A stretch of DNA of 64,000 bases from Bdellovibrionales bacterium (GTDB lineage: Bacteria; Bdellovibrionota; UBA1018; CAIMNF01), in contig JAFEAO010000003.1 of assembly GCA_018266375.1 (NCBI GenBank), positions 127,578-191,577 of the forward strand, in the 5' to 3' direction. The notes under the pieces were generated by a model. The model was not told the DNA's origin. It did not search any database and was given only the letters and a program-made list of their open reading frames with translations. Of this stretch, positions 26,668 to 36,002 are shown one piece after another; the first letter of the stretch is position 1, and each line of letters begins with the position of its first letter. Both the position numbers and the translations under genes were made by a program.

Positions 26668-27507
26668 ATGGAGCAAACGGGCACAAGACGCATCATCGAT
26701 ATCACGATGTTTTGGAACGAGGACACGATCGTCGAAGAACGTGTGCGCAACACTCTCTCTTACGCCGATTATTTAGTCGTCGCTGAAGGGAGCGAATCTC
26801 ATTCCGGTCTTTTGAAGCGGCCCGAACCGCAGTTTCCTCGTGCGTTGGAGGACGCTCGTTCCAGGTTGACGGGACTTGACCTGGGTCGGGTGATTTTTGT
26901 TCAAGTCGATCTGTCGAACGCGGCAGGGAAGACGCCGGCCGAGCGCGAAAAAATCGTTCGCGACGCCGCGTTTGCCGAAGTGCTGAAGCGCGGACTCTTG
27001 CGGGTACAGGATGTTTTAGTTGTCCAAGATTTCGATGAGTTTTTGCATCCGTCGTCGCGTTCGCAGCTCTTGAATCATTTTAGCGGCTGGGCGTTTTGGC
27101 GCAAGGTCTTGCGTCTTCGCTATCGCATGACTTATTACAAGCTTAATTTACTCGAAGCAGGGGATTGGGATCTCGGACTCGCTATTCGCGGATCGGTGGC
27201 GCTCGAGTCCTCGTTCTCACCTAATTTTTACCGTCACGACATTCGCAAGAAAGCGTTCCCCCTGTCGCGCGAGTTTTTGGGCTGGCATCACAGCTACCTC
27301 GGCGACGCCAAAAAAATCATCGAGAAGCTCAAGTCCTTCAGTCACGCTCTCGACGAGATGGTCGTTAATGTGAGTGAGCAAGATCTCGTAGCTCGTCTCG
27401 AACGCGGCGAAGATCTCTATGGCAGGGGATTCCAATATCAAAGGGTGGACTATTCATCGATGAATGGAATCCCCAGTCTCTCTACTCGCCGAGATCTGAT
27501 GATCTAG
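26668..27507 (+). CDS. GT17-like glycosyltransferase
   Basis: Cytoplasmic transferase of 279 aa. The start of the domain (DITMFWNEDTIVEERVRNTL followed by YLVVAEGSESHSG) and the metal-binding-type motif in VVQDFDEFLHP match family 17 glycosyltransferases, which in eukaryotes add bisecting GlcNAc. Later features typical of the family include LGWHHSYLG and KKIIEKLKSFSH. ATG at 26668 is preferred over an in-frame TTG at 26656. The gene is divergent from a membrane glycosyltransferase. Acceptor unknown; lipopolysaccharide or another glycan is likely. Confidence 0.75.
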   Translation: MEQTGTRRIIDITMFWNEDTIVEERVRNTLSYADYLVVAEGSESHSGLLKRPEPQFPRALEDARSRLTGLDLGRVIFVQVDLSNAAGKTPAEREKIVRDAAFAEVLKRGLLRVQDVLVVQDFDEFLHPSSRSQLLNHFSGWAFWRKVLRLRYRMTYYKLNLLEAGDWDLGLAIRGSVALESSFSPNFYRHDIRKKAFPLSREFLGWHHSYLGDAKKIIEKLKSFSHALDEMVVNVSEQDLVARLERGEDLYGRGFQYQRVDYSSMNGIPSLSTRRDLMI

Positions 27508-27511
27508 TTGC

Positions 27512-28618
27512 TTAAAAGTTTGCGACCGCTTTGCCCGTGTTCATCTCGCCACATTGAGTGGCTCCATTTTGGAATGACCCCGCCGACTGACATAGTTCCT
27601 GCTTCACTTCGTCTTGGCTTGCGGTATCTCGAACGCTCTTCAAGAGAGCGACGGTCCCTGCGACTTGAGGCGAGGCCATTGAGGTGCCCGACATGTAATC
27701 CCAGCCTCCTGACATGACGGTGCTGATGATTTCGTCTCCCGGAGCGGCGATCGTGACGTTCGATCCGAAGTTGCTGTATTCAGCAAGTTGATTGTAAGCG
27801 TCCGATGCCGCCACCGAGATCACTCCGGCAAAAGCCGCCGGATAGGATGGAGTGAGATTAAAGTTGCGGCTTTCGTTGCCGGCTGCCGCGACAAAGGTCA
27901 CGCCCGCGTCGGTCGCTCGCTTGACCGCTTGCCCAAGTAAAGAGCTGTATGCGGGACCACCCCACGAAGCGTTGATCACTTGCACGTGATGCGCGACCGC
28001 GTAGTCGATGGCTTGAATCGCGGCGTAAGTTCCGCCCGATCCGTTTGCGGCGATAAATTTGAGCGGCATGATTTTAACTTCGGGCGCGATTTGCGCGATA
28101 ATCCCGCTCACGTGGGTGCCGTGGCCCGCTTCATCGTAAGGGTTGCTGGTGTTGCGCAAAAAATCGTATCCGTTTGGATCCAGGTGCGCGACCAAGTCCG
28201 GATGATTGAACGTCGCGCCCGAATCGATCACGGCGACGACAACGCTTGCACTACCGCGAGTGCGCGACCACGCTTGATCCACGTTCAAAGCATCGTGCGA
28301 GTAAGCGCCCACATGTTGTCTAGGCGGCTTCGGCGTTGGACGCGGAGTGGGAATCGTCGGAACGCCTGGAAAACTCGGTTGCGATCGGCGCCTGCCGAAG
28401 AAGGCGTAAACCGTATAGTTGGGTTCACAATAAGTGCCGGGATTCGCGCAGGCCTCGTCGGCCTGCTTTTGGTCTTCGATCAGCTGATGCTGACCGTTGA
28501 CGACGGCAATCGTGCCCTGACTTTCGAGTGCTCCGTTGGAGCACGCGCTTAGGATGAGGGTGAAAAAGGTGATAGTGTGGATGGAAAGTAAGTGCGAGAC
28601 ACGGTTTTTGGCAGACAT
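27512..28618 (-). CDS. Subtilisin-like serine protease (S8), predicted lipoprotein
   Basis: Exported protease of 368 aa. The N-terminus is hydrophobic with a lipobox-like LSAC at 23-26, then a Pro-rich linker (TPRPTPKPPR) before the catalytic domain. The triad is D132 (VVAVIDSGA), H166 (AGHGTHVSG) and S313 (SGTSMASP), with oxyanion N248 (AAAGNES). No I9 propeptide is obvious; cysteines C57 and C64 in the linker could pair. GGAGG lies eight bases before the ATG. The upstream gap to 28906 holds an AT-rich stretch that may carry the promoter and no gene. Confidence 0.92.
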   Translation of the reverse strand: MSAKNRVSHLLSIHTITFFTLILSACSNGALESQGTIAVVNGQHQLIEDQKQADEACANPGTYCEPNYTVYAFFGRRRSQPSFPGVPTIPTPRPTPKPPRQHVGAYSHDALNVDQAWSRTRGSASVVVAVIDSGATFNHPDLVAHLDPNGYDFLRNTSNPYDEAGHGTHVSGIIAQIAPEVKIMPLKFIAANGSGGTYAAIQAIDYAVAHHVQVINASWGGPAYSSLLGQAVKRATDAGVTFVAAAGNESRNFNLTPSYPAAFAGVISVAASDAYNQLAEYSNFGSNVTIAAPGDEIISTVMSGGWDYMSGTSMASPQVAGTVALLKSVRDTASQDEVKQELCQSAGSFQNGATQCGEMNTGKAVANF

Positions 28619-28906
28619 CGATTATCCTCCATGACAATGCGATTGTGGCTTTGCGCCGAACGGCGCTTGCGGGCTTCTCAGACGTGACCGAATCCTTCGG
28701 TGCACGAGTAATAGTATCGGGGTGCATTTTGGAATGATCAACAGGAATGAGATAAAAAATGCCGATTGGTGTTCTTTTTTGAGGGTTTTCCCCCGATCCC
28801 GGGCTAAATAAGTACGGTATAAAGTAAAAAGTATTGATAAAATCGTGGAACGAGCACATCGAGGCCACGCGTACACTGATGGTGCATTGCTTTGAGGGGT
28901 GGCTAG

Positions 28907-30421
28907 TTAGCTTCCGCTCAATCGTTTCGCGCGTTCCGGGTCGGTTGTCACCACAAGCGTCTTGTTGTTGGTGTAGCTCACTTCGGTCTGATTTTTAATC
29001 TTCTTCACGAACTTGCGTTGAGTGTAGTCGACTTCAGTTTTGCCCCAGTCCTTGCCGCCGCTATATAAGATACATAAGTGAGCGGCATCAAGCAGGGTCT
29101 CCAGACTCGCCGTTTTTTTTGGCGGGAGGAGAATTACCGTGTGCGCGCCCGGGCGACCTTTGACGTGCAACCAGATATCGTTCCCGCGCGCGATCTTGAA
29201 GGTCACTTCGAGGTTTTCTTTCAAGTTGCGGCCGCTGACGATGGTCAGGCCTTCTTTGGAGATGTAAGTACGGCCTGAAAACTCGGCGATCTTTTTTTGA
29301 TCCGCGGATTTGGTCAGCGTGGGTGCTGACTTGATCTCGGGTGCAAGCGCCAGCAATTCTTCCAGTGTTGACACTTGCGCGAGGCTCGCGACTTTCGTGC
29401 GTAGGTCCGGCAGGCGTGCTTCCAAGCTTTCGATCCGCGTTTCGGAGTCTTGCAATCGCGCGCGTTTGCGCTTGGCTAAATGAAAATACCGCTCGAGTTG
29501 CTGCTTCAGGCCCAACTTCGGGTCGGCAGGGAGCTCGACTTGCTTCTCGCTTTTATAGTCCTCAACCCGATAAACAAGCTTGTCCTCGGCGTTTTTTTCA
29601 GCGCGAGGGGAGGCGTGGAAGTGGGTTTGTAATAAGCTGCCGAATTGATTCCAGTCGGGTTCCTCGCGAGTTTGATCGAGCTGCTCGCGCAAGGACGATA
29701 TTTTGCGAGTGACCGAATCGATTTCCATCGCGAGTTGGGCCTGCAACTTGCGCTTCCGCAGCTCTAACGCGTTCGACTCACGCAACTTAAACCACAACTC
29801 GCCACAGGATGGTGCAGGTTCCACTCGGTCCATCCGCATCGGAATTTTTGCAAGCGCCGTCTCGTCGAGTTTGCGCGCCACCGGCAGCGTAAAGTTTTCA
29901 CGCACCTTGGTCGAGCCCGCGAGACGTCCGTTCAACATCAACACTGCTTCGGGCTGCGATGGAATCAGCATCAAGTACAGCTCCGCGGTCTCATCACCCA
30001 CCGGCGAAAATCGCACGCATAAAGCGCGTTCGTTCTTCACGGCTTCGAACGCGGCGATCTTGCGGCCTTCGGCCGCTTTGCCGAGACTCAAATCAAAACC
30101 AGAACGAGTCGCGCCGCTCGCGGGCTTCAATGTTTTCGGTGGAAGGACAAAAAAACCGCACTCGCCCGAGCGCACGCAAAAGTAAAATTGAGTGTTCCCG
30201 TTTGAGGGGTGGTGGAGTTCCCAGGCCCATTCTTTTTTGTAATATCCGTCCGGATGCGAGGCGCAACCCGGTACAAAAACCCGTTCGACGCGCGCTCCAA
30301 TCACATGCGGGTTCAAGCCCTTAGTCCAGACCTCGAGTTCCCTGGCGCTCAGCGTAGGATAGGGCTGCAATGCGGGGCCCGCGGTGGGGCTCTTCAGGGG
30401 GTTTTGCTGCGACTTTTTCAT
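28907..30421 (-). CDS. NFACT-family protein (Rqc2/FbpA-like)
   Basis: Ribosome-quality-control or RNA-binding protein of the NFACT family, about 504 aa. The N-terminal NFACT-N/FPG-like domain includes NPHVIGARVERVF, a coiled-coil middle runs from about residue 230 to 390 (SLREQLDQTREEP, RLQDSETRIESLEARLPDLR), and the C-terminal NFACT-R (DUF814) domain has GLTIVSGRNLKENLEVTF, NDIWLHVKGRPGAHTVI and GKTEVDYTQRKFVKKIK. The last is diagnostic. The frame extends to 30607, but the ATG at 30421 is preferred because the longer form overlaps the divergent gene. No Shine-Dalgarno is visible. Confidence 0.85.
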   Translation of the reverse strand: MKKSQQNPLKSPTAGPALQPYPTLSARELEVWTKGLNPHVIGARVERVFVPGCASHPDGYYKKEWAWELHHPSNGNTQFYFCVRSGECGFFVLPPKTLKPASGATRSGFDLSLGKAAEGRKIAAFEAVKNERALCVRFSPVGDETAELYLMLIPSQPEAVLMLNGRLAGSTKVRENFTLPVARKLDETALAKIPMRMDRVEPAPSCGELWFKLRESNALELRKRKLQAQLAMEIDSVTRKISSLREQLDQTREEPDWNQFGSLLQTHFHASPRAEKNAEDKLVYRVEDYKSEKQVELPADPKLGLKQQLERYFHLAKRKRARLQDSETRIESLEARLPDLRTKVASLAQVSTLEELLALAPEIKSAPTLTKSADQKKIAEFSGRTYISKEGLTIVSGRNLKENLEVTFKIARGNDIWLHVKGRPGAHTVILLPPKKTASLETLLDAAHLCILYSGGKDWGKTEVDYTQRKFVKKIKNQTEVSYTNNKTLVVTTDPERAKRLSGS

Positions 30422-30443
30422 CGTTTCAGTGTACATTATGGGC

Positions 30444-32330
30444 ATGATTCTGAAATACGATTTTGCGCCAGACGCACTCGAAAATAAGACTCCACTTAAC
30501 GTAGCGGCCAACCTGGAGACGCTCGATACGACCTTCCCGGACCTGGACGCGATCGTACTCACGAGCAAGGACCCTTTTATTTCGGAATACGTGCCGTTGT
30601 CGAACAATCCTCGCTATGGCGTGAGTGGTTTTACCGGCTCGATCGGCGACGCCGTGTACTTCACGAAGCGCGCGCGCACTGTGGCTCCTGCATTGAAACC
30701 GGTCGCACTATTTGTCGATGGTCGCTACCATCTTCAAGCCGACAACGAGACGGACTCAAAGCTCGTCGACGTCGTAAAGCTCGACGTTCAGCCCAATATC
30801 GAAGCGGGTATCCATAAAACTTTGTTCGCGAATCCTTCACTCAAACCTTTAACCGCGAGTGGCAAACAGCTTAAAGTCGGTATCGACTACGAGCGTACCT
30901 CAGTGGCTGAACTCACGCGTTTCGAGGAGTCAGCTAAAAAAGCGGGCGCACAATTGTTCCATGTCAAAGGCGAGACCGTACTTCAAGCGCTCCGTCTTAA
31001 GGGTTGGGTGGTGAGCCGCCCGATCTTCGGTCTTCCGGAATCGGCGACTGGCCGCACGGTTGAGAAGGTGCTCAACGGCCTTGCGGCGGATCTCAAAGCT
31101 ACTTTTAAAACCGAAGAGGTGATCCACGTCACGGCTGCTACCGATGACGCCGCATTTTTGATGAACGCTCGCGGTTATCATCTCCCGCACGTCGCATCGG
31201 TGATGGCGTATACGTTTTTTTATAAGAACGAGCTCGTGGTGTATCTGCCATCGAGCTCGAAAGACAGCGAGGTTGATCTCGATCCGGCAACTTACGGCGA
31301 GTTCGCGGTGACCGTGATCCGCGATAACGAAAAAGAACTCGATGGCAAACTGAAAGCGCTCGTGCACGAAGCTCCACTCGCTGCCATCGCCTTCAACGGC
31401 GCCGCGATGAATGCGCTCCTCCCGTCGAAGCTTAAAAGACTGTTTCCGAAAGCCGAGATGAAGGCCGACTACACATACTTACTCCGGACGCGCGCGCGCA
31501 AGACCGAAGCCGAGATGCAGTCCATCCGCCAAGCGTTTATCCGCAGCTCGCGCGCGATCGCTAAAACTTTGCGTTGGGGTAAGTCCGAGAGCCAAACTCG
31601 CAAAGTGTCCGAGGTCGATCTTGCGGATTACCTGTACAAAGCGTACGGCGAAGAGGGCGCGGTCGCGCTCTCTTTCAAGACGATTTCAGGCTCCGGCCCG
31701 AACTCGGCGATCGTTCACTACAGCACGCCTTCTAAAACTCAGTATTTCGAACTTGGCAATCTGGCTCTTCTTGATAGCGGCGCGTACTACTCCGAGGGTT
31801 TCTGCACCGATTGCACCCGAGGATTCTTTGTCGGTTCACGCGACGGTTCGGTGAAGCCCGCTTCATGGCAAAAAGAAATCTATACGGCCACGTTGAAAAG
31901 CGCGATACAGGTCTTCATTAAGCCAGTCGACTCGAATCTCACGGGTAAAGAGGTCGACGCCATCATTCGCGGTAAAGTTAAAGACGCGGGCTATGATTAC
32001 ATGCACGGCACGGGGCATGGCATCGGCATCCACGTGCACGAAGACGGCATCCGTCTTTCGACGCTCTCTCCTTATGCACAATCGCCTTACGCTTGCGTGA
32101 GCGTGGAGCCCGGCATCTATCTCAAAGATCAAGGCGGCGTGCGTGTTGAAAACGTAGCGTTGCTGCAACCCCATGGTAAAACTTACGAGTACGAAAATGT
32201 CGTGTTCGTCGGTTACGACTGGGACTTGGTCGACATCGCGAAGCTCACTCCGGACGAAAAGAAATATCTCAAATCTTACGAAGACCAGTGCGGCAAACTC
32301 GGCACTCAGCTCACCGCGTGCCCTTTGTAG
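30444..32330 (+). CDS. Xaa-Pro aminopeptidase P (M24B)
   Basis: Cytoplasmic metallopeptidase of 628 aa that removes an N-terminal residue before proline. It has two N-terminal creatinase-like domains (the first includes NNPRYGVSGFTGSIGDAVY) and a C-terminal pita-bread domain. Metal ligands are visible: the two Asp in LLDSGAYYSEGFCTDCTR, His in GTGHGIGIHVHEDG, Glu in SVEPGIY and Glu in VRVENVALL. The length fits the three-domain eukaryote-like APP1 form, longer than E. coli PepP. No Shine-Dalgarno precedes the start; only 22 bases separate it from the divergent NFACT start. Confidence 0.92.
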   Translation: MILKYDFAPDALENKTPLNVAANLETLDTTFPDLDAIVLTSKDPFISEYVPLSNNPRYGVSGFTGSIGDAVYFTKRARTVAPALKPVALFVDGRYHLQADNETDSKLVDVVKLDVQPNIEAGIHKTLFANPSLKPLTASGKQLKVGIDYERTSVAELTRFEESAKKAGAQLFHVKGETVLQALRLKGWVVSRPIFGLPESATGRTVEKVLNGLAADLKATFKTEEVIHVTAATDDAAFLMNARGYHLPHVASVMAYTFFYKNELVVYLPSSSKDSEVDLDPATYGEFAVTVIRDNEKELDGKLKALVHEAPLAAIAFNGAAMNALLPSKLKRLFPKAEMKADYTYLLRTRARKTEAEMQSIRQAFIRSSRAIAKTLRWGKSESQTRKVSEVDLADYLYKAYGEEGAVALSFKTISGSGPNSAIVHYSTPSKTQYFELGNLALLDSGAYYSEGFCTDCTRGFFVGSRDGSVKPASWQKEIYTATLKSAIQVFIKPVDSNLTGKEVDAIIRGKVKDAGYDYMHGTGHGIGIHVHEDGIRLSTLSPYAQSPYACVSVEPGIYLKDQGGVRVENVALLQPHGKTYEYENVVFVGYDWDLVDIAKLTPDEKKYLKSYEDQCGKLGTQLTACPL

Positions 32331-32342
32331 GAAGGAAGCAGT

Positions 32343-32630
32343 ATGAACGACGATTCAAACATGAAAGATACGGGCGACATCATCATTCCAAAGGATAAAA
32401 TCCGTAAGGTCGGCTCCGAACAGGTCGAGATCCTGGATGCCGATCGGCCGAACGAACCGAAGCATCCATTCGGACCCGGCGGATTTTCATTTAAGAACGT
32501 AAAGGTGATCTCGGGCGGTCCATTCGTATTTTTGCTTCCGCTTCTGATACCGCTGATTCTCGTCGTGATGATCGTCGCGTTTATCCCGATGATGCTCTTC
32601 GGTCGTAAGATTATCATGAAACGCAGGTAG
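32343..32630 (+). CDS. Small membrane protein, unknown
   Basis: Unrecognised 95-aa protein. The first 45 residues are polar and charged, followed by one long hydrophobic helix (residues 61-88, FVFLLPLLIPLILVVMIVAF) and a basic tail (GRKIIMKRR), so the N-terminus should face the periplasm or the helix anchors it from the cytoplasm. AAGGA lies six bases upstream. It sits 12 bases after the aminopeptidase and 10 bases before the RlmI-like gene, so the three form an operon. Confidence 0.6.
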   Translation: MNDDSNMKDTGDIIIPKDKIRKVGSEQVEILDADRPNEPKHPFGPGGFSFKNVKVISGGPFVFLLPLLIPLILVVMIVAFIPMMLFGRKIIMKRR

Positions 32631-32640
32631 GGCGGGCGGC

Positions 32641-33993
32641 ATGAAAAAGTGGCGCCTCCAGAACAAACACGAACGTCGTTTTAAACAAGGCCACCCGTGG
32701 GTGTACTCGAACGAACTCCAAGAATCGCCTAAAGGCGTCACCGCGGGCGAGATCGTCGAGCTTTGCGACTCGGGCGGAAAATTCCTCGCGTATGGAATCG
32801 CGAATTCGGCATCATTGATTGCGTTTCGTGTTTTGAGTCGCGTTCAGACTGAATCCGAGTTGTTTGCAGAAAGTAAGATCACGCCGGCGTTTTTCTTGGC
32901 ACGATTTAAAACCGCGATGAATTTTCGCCACAGTTGGTTTGCGGCTGAACAAAGCTTCCGTCTCGTCTACGGCGAAGTCGATTCTTGCCCAGGTCTCGTG
33001 ATCGATCGCTATGTTGGTCGTACCGAAGGAAAAGCGGCGGCCACCGTTTACATCGTGCAACCTCATTCAAGCGGAATGGATCTCGCACTGGATTCGGTTC
33101 GCACAGCACTCTCCGTGCTGAGCAAAGAATCCAAAGACCCAGGCCAATCCATCCTCATCACTCGCCGGGACGCAGGCTCGCGTGAGCGTGAAGGCTTAGA
33201 TAAGCTCCCCACGCAAGTTCTCGATCTGCACACCGGCAAAGAGATCGCGACGCCTGACGAGTATCGCAGTTTTTTGTTTACGGTTGCGGGTGTGATGGGT
33301 TCCAACATTGAACTCCACGCCGATCTCGTCGGTGGACAGAAAACCGGGTTTTTCTTGGATCAGCTTCAAAACATCAAACTCGTCGAAGGGTTGCTTCTCC
33401 GCAAAATCCGCAATGACAGGCCTAAGGGTCTCAAGATCCTCGATCTTTGCTCTTACGTCGGGCAGTGGAGCGTACACCTCTCGCAAACCGCGATTGAGCG
33501 GGAGTGCTTGCCCCTCGAAGTCACAATGGTCGATGCATCGGATACCGCGCTCAAGTTTGCCGAAAAAAACATGCAGCACCTGATCGGGCAGCGTTCGGTT
33601 GCAAAAAGTAAGGTCGCGGTTGAACGCTTGAAGTCCGACGTTTTCGAGCCGATGCCGTCGCTTAAAGATGCGGCTTACGACGTCGTGATCGCTGATCCGC
33701 CGGCCCTCATTAAAAATCGCAAACACATTCCGCAAGGCCAGCACGCCTATGTAAACTTGATGACGACCGCGATTACCAAAGTTCGCACTGGCGGACTCAT
33801 TGTTGCGTGTTCGTGTTCTCAGCTACTGAGCCCCGACGATTTCAAGATGGTGCTGGATAAAGCCAGCCGTCGCTCAGGTAAGACCGTACGCTGGATCGCG
33901 CAAGGATCGCCATCGGTCGATCACTTTAGCCTCATGTCGTTCCAAGAAGGGCACTATCTCAAATGCTGGGTCGGTCAAGTTGGCGAAGTGTAA
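32641..33993 (+). CDS. rlmI: RlmI-like 23S rRNA (cytosine-C5) methyltransferase
   Basis: SAM-dependent RNA methyltransferase of 450 aa, RlmI/YccW type. An N-terminal PUA domain (residues 1-80, HPWVYSNELQESP) precedes a linking domain and a Rossmann methyltransferase. Motif I is LKILDLCSYVGQWSVHL, the acidic motif II is VTMVDASDTAL and the catalytic-region motif is VVIADPPALIKNRK; GGLIVACSCSQLLS supplies the cysteine-containing motif. It is longer than E. coli RlmI, with an inserted loop around residues 150-200. Exact modified base is inferred from family. Last gene of the operon. Confidence 0.82.
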   Translation: MKKWRLQNKHERRFKQGHPWVYSNELQESPKGVTAGEIVELCDSGGKFLAYGIANSASLIAFRVLSRVQTESELFAESKITPAFFLARFKTAMNFRHSWFAAEQSFRLVYGEVDSCPGLVIDRYVGRTEGKAAATVYIVQPHSSGMDLALDSVRTALSVLSKESKDPGQSILITRRDAGSREREGLDKLPTQVLDLHTGKEIATPDEYRSFLFTVAGVMGSNIELHADLVGGQKTGFFLDQLQNIKLVEGLLLRKIRNDRPKGLKILDLCSYVGQWSVHLSQTAIERECLPLEVTMVDASDTALKFAEKNMQHLIGQRSVAKSKVAVERLKSDVFEPMPSLKDAAYDVVIADPPALIKNRKHIPQGQHAYVNLMTTAITKVRTGGLIVACSCSQLLSPDDFKMVLDKASRRSGKTVRWIAQGSPSVDHFSLMSFQEGHYLKCWVGQVGEV

Positions 33994-34000
33994 AAAGATA

Positions 34001-35008
34001 TTACTCGGCGCTTTGAGTACAAGAACCGTTCATTCCCCATAGGCAAGTTGGATGAGTGTTGGTCGGCTCGACCAAAAATCCATCGTCGATATTCATGATT
34101 TCGGTCGCGACTCCGTCCGCGAAGGTTTCCGCGTCGATTCCAAAGTGATGCGTGGTCTCATGCAGAATGACCCAGGCCACGTCCGCGTCGGTTTGGAAGT
34201 CCACGCATTTCTTAGTCGAGAAGTAGATCGGCGCGCCCAAAGTGGTGCTCGTGACGCTGCAAGAAGCTGTGTCGTCGTCGTTGACGATGAATCGCTCGGT
34301 GTTGACTTCTTGGTCGAAGGTTTTTTTCGATCGAACGAGGAATGAATTGATCGGCTGGGTAAATTGATATTGATTGAACGCACCCCCGTTCTTGTCCGGC
34401 ACGATCGTCGAGAGAATGCGGCGGGCAAATGAGCGTCCCGCTTCTAGGATCGAGATCGCGTTGAGCTGATTGGTAAAAGAAGTCGGCTTGTAGGTCTGCG
34501 GCGCTGGAATGGCATGGATATCGCTCTCGTGCAGACAGTGGCTGGCCTTCGCACCGCCGAGAATGGTTCTAAAGTCTTCAAAAACTTGAGCGGGGTTTTG
34601 ATCCGGATAAAACTGCTTAAAGAACTGAGCCGCGATCGCTTGAACGTAAAAGTTCTTTGGTGTCGGAAGCGGGCACGAAGCATAGGAGAAAGTCAGCAGC
34701 ACGTCGGCAGGACGAAACTGCATGACCAGGCATTGACTTTGTCTCATATCCGTCCACCGGATTTTGGTGCGCGAACCCCACTGATAAAGTTTGAAGGCGT
34801 CGGCGAGCAAAACTTTATTCGGATTCCATGGCGATAAATCGCATCCATGGCTTGCCTCCACCATGTTACTCAGTGCGTGGACGAAAACAGATCGCGCTCT
34901 TGCCGCCCGAAAACGCCGAATGTCTCCGCCGTTCCCACCATGGCTGCCTTGAGCGAAGGCCGACGACGAACTCGCCACGAAGGCAAATAAAATCAGAAAT
35001 GTTTTCAT
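34001..35008 (-). CDS. Secreted putative metalloprotease-like protein (HExxH)
   Basis: Unrecognised 335-aa exported protein. A signal peptide (ending AFAQG) and a His/Gly-rich start precede the body. Near residue 295 is VAWVILHETTHHFGID, a HExxH zinc-binding motif followed by His and Gly, with an acidic residue (E/D) a short way on, as in minimal metalloproteases. The rest matches no family I know. Several cysteines (including C57) suggest an extracytoplasmic location. The start overlaps the preceding TIGR02147 gene by ATGA, so the two are translated as a pair. Confidence 0.7.
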   Translation of the reverse strand: MKTFLILFAFVASSSSAFAQGSHGGNGGDIRRFRAARARSVFVHALSNMVEASHGCDLSPWNPNKVLLADAFKLYQWGSRTKIRWTDMRQSQCLVMQFRPADVLLTFSYASCPLPTPKNFYVQAIAAQFFKQFYPDQNPAQVFEDFRTILGGAKASHCLHESDIHAIPAPQTYKPTSFTNQLNAISILEAGRSFARRILSTIVPDKNGGAFNQYQFTQPINSFLVRSKKTFDQEVNTERFIVNDDDTASCSVTSTTLGAPIYFSTKKCVDFQTDADVAWVILHETTHHFGIDAETFADGVATEIMNIDDGFLVEPTNTHPTCLWGMNGSCTQSAE

Positions 35009-35814
35009 GTCGAGGTCTCCTGACTGAGTTTAAAAAATTGCAAGGTCAGCGCGTAAAGCTTTTCGCCCTGCAAAGGTTTCGAACCGAACTTTTTGTTAAA
35101 TCGGTAACAAAAGTTTTCCAGCTCAAGATTGGCTTCTTGAAGCCGGTCCTCATGCGTGGTCAAAACCAGGCTATGGAGCAGTCGTTCTGAAATGTCTTGT
35201 TGATGAATCGCCTTCTCGGCTTTGTTCAGGAGTTGCCCGTGAAAGCTTCGAAGCGCGAGCGATGGGATGGCGCTCGAAAAAGTACGATAGCCGGGTTTGG
35301 AAACCCAGCGGTTCTTTTCTTTCCTGATCCAACCGAGTTTTTTGAGCCGATCGATCGCGCTGAAAGCTTCGGATTTAGAAATTCCGAGCGTCTCTGCCAC
35401 ATGCAGTGGGGAGAGTGCAAAGTTTTTGAGATTGAGTAACTCCAAAATCCCGTAGTGATACCAGTGCGCGATCGCGCGGAACTCATCTTGTTGGAGAACG
35501 TGTTTCGGAATTTCTTTTTTGCGGTTCTCAAGTTCGGTTTGAGCGGATAAACGTGCACGCTCGCTGCGCGAGTGCTGGGCGCACACCGACAAGTAAAACC
35601 ACTCGTGGTCCTGAGTTTCAAGCTTTATCGCGTTGGCGATTCGAACGGCGTTTTTAGGCGAGAGACCGTTTTTGCGGGCGAGGATTTCGCAAAGCCGGGA
35701 AGGAGAGATCGACAGATCCCGCGCGAATGCGCGCAAGGAGTAACTCGGATTCGCGGTGACGCGTTTTTCAAGTTCGAGTTGCAAGATCGTTCGATAATCC
35801 GAAGCCTGTGCCAT
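35005..35814 (-). CDS. TIGR02147-family regulatory protein
   Basis: Cytoplasmic protein of 269 aa of the TIGR02147/DUF4423 family, found mainly in Bdellovibrio and Fibrobacteres. The N-terminus carries a Xre-like helix-turn-helix (SLRAFARDLSISPSRLCEIL and GLSPKNAVRIANAIKL), and the middle a MarR-like winged helix (LHVAETLGISKSEAFSAIDR followed by GWIRKEKNRW). It is probably a transcription factor. ATG at 35814 is preferred; a TTG at 35853 would extend it into the upstream hairpin. The stop overlaps the start of the secreted HExxH protein (ATGA), so it may control or accompany that protein. Confidence 0.85.
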   Translation of the reverse strand: MAQASDYRTILQLELEKRVTANPSYSLRAFARDLSISPSRLCEILARKNGLSPKNAVRIANAIKLETQDHEWFYLSVCAQHSRSERARLSAQTELENRKKEIPKHVLQQDEFRAIAHWYHYGILELLNLKNFALSPLHVAETLGISKSEAFSAIDRLKKLGWIRKEKNRWVSKPGYRTFSSAIPSLALRSFHGQLLNKAEKAIHQQDISERLLHSLVLTTHEDRLQEANLELENFCYRFNKKFGSKPLQGEKLYALTLQFFKLSQETST

Positions 35815-35846
35815 GTGTCCGAGCAAGTTAGCACCTGAGATAGCGA

Positions 35847-35885
35847 GGGTCAATCCGTAGAACGGTGTGTTCTACGGATTGACCC
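35847..35885. repeat. 17-bp perfect hairpin upstream of the TIGR02147 gene
   Basis: GGGTCAATCCGTAGAAC (35847-35863) and GTTCTACGGATTGACCC (35869-35885) are perfect arms around the 5-base loop GGTGT. It lies 33-71 bases upstream of the regulator's ATG on the minus strand and 118 bases after the cyanophycinase-like gene. It lacks a T-run on either side, so an operator or leader hairpin is as likely as a terminator. Confidence 0.7.
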
Positions 35886-36002
35886 CTTCTTGATCACTGG
35901 GATGATCGGGGAACATTTTCTAGAAGCCACGATATGGCACGCTGTGAGACGTAGCATCTCCGAGAAGCGAGATATCGACAACGATCGACGAAGAGAGTTT
36001 GA

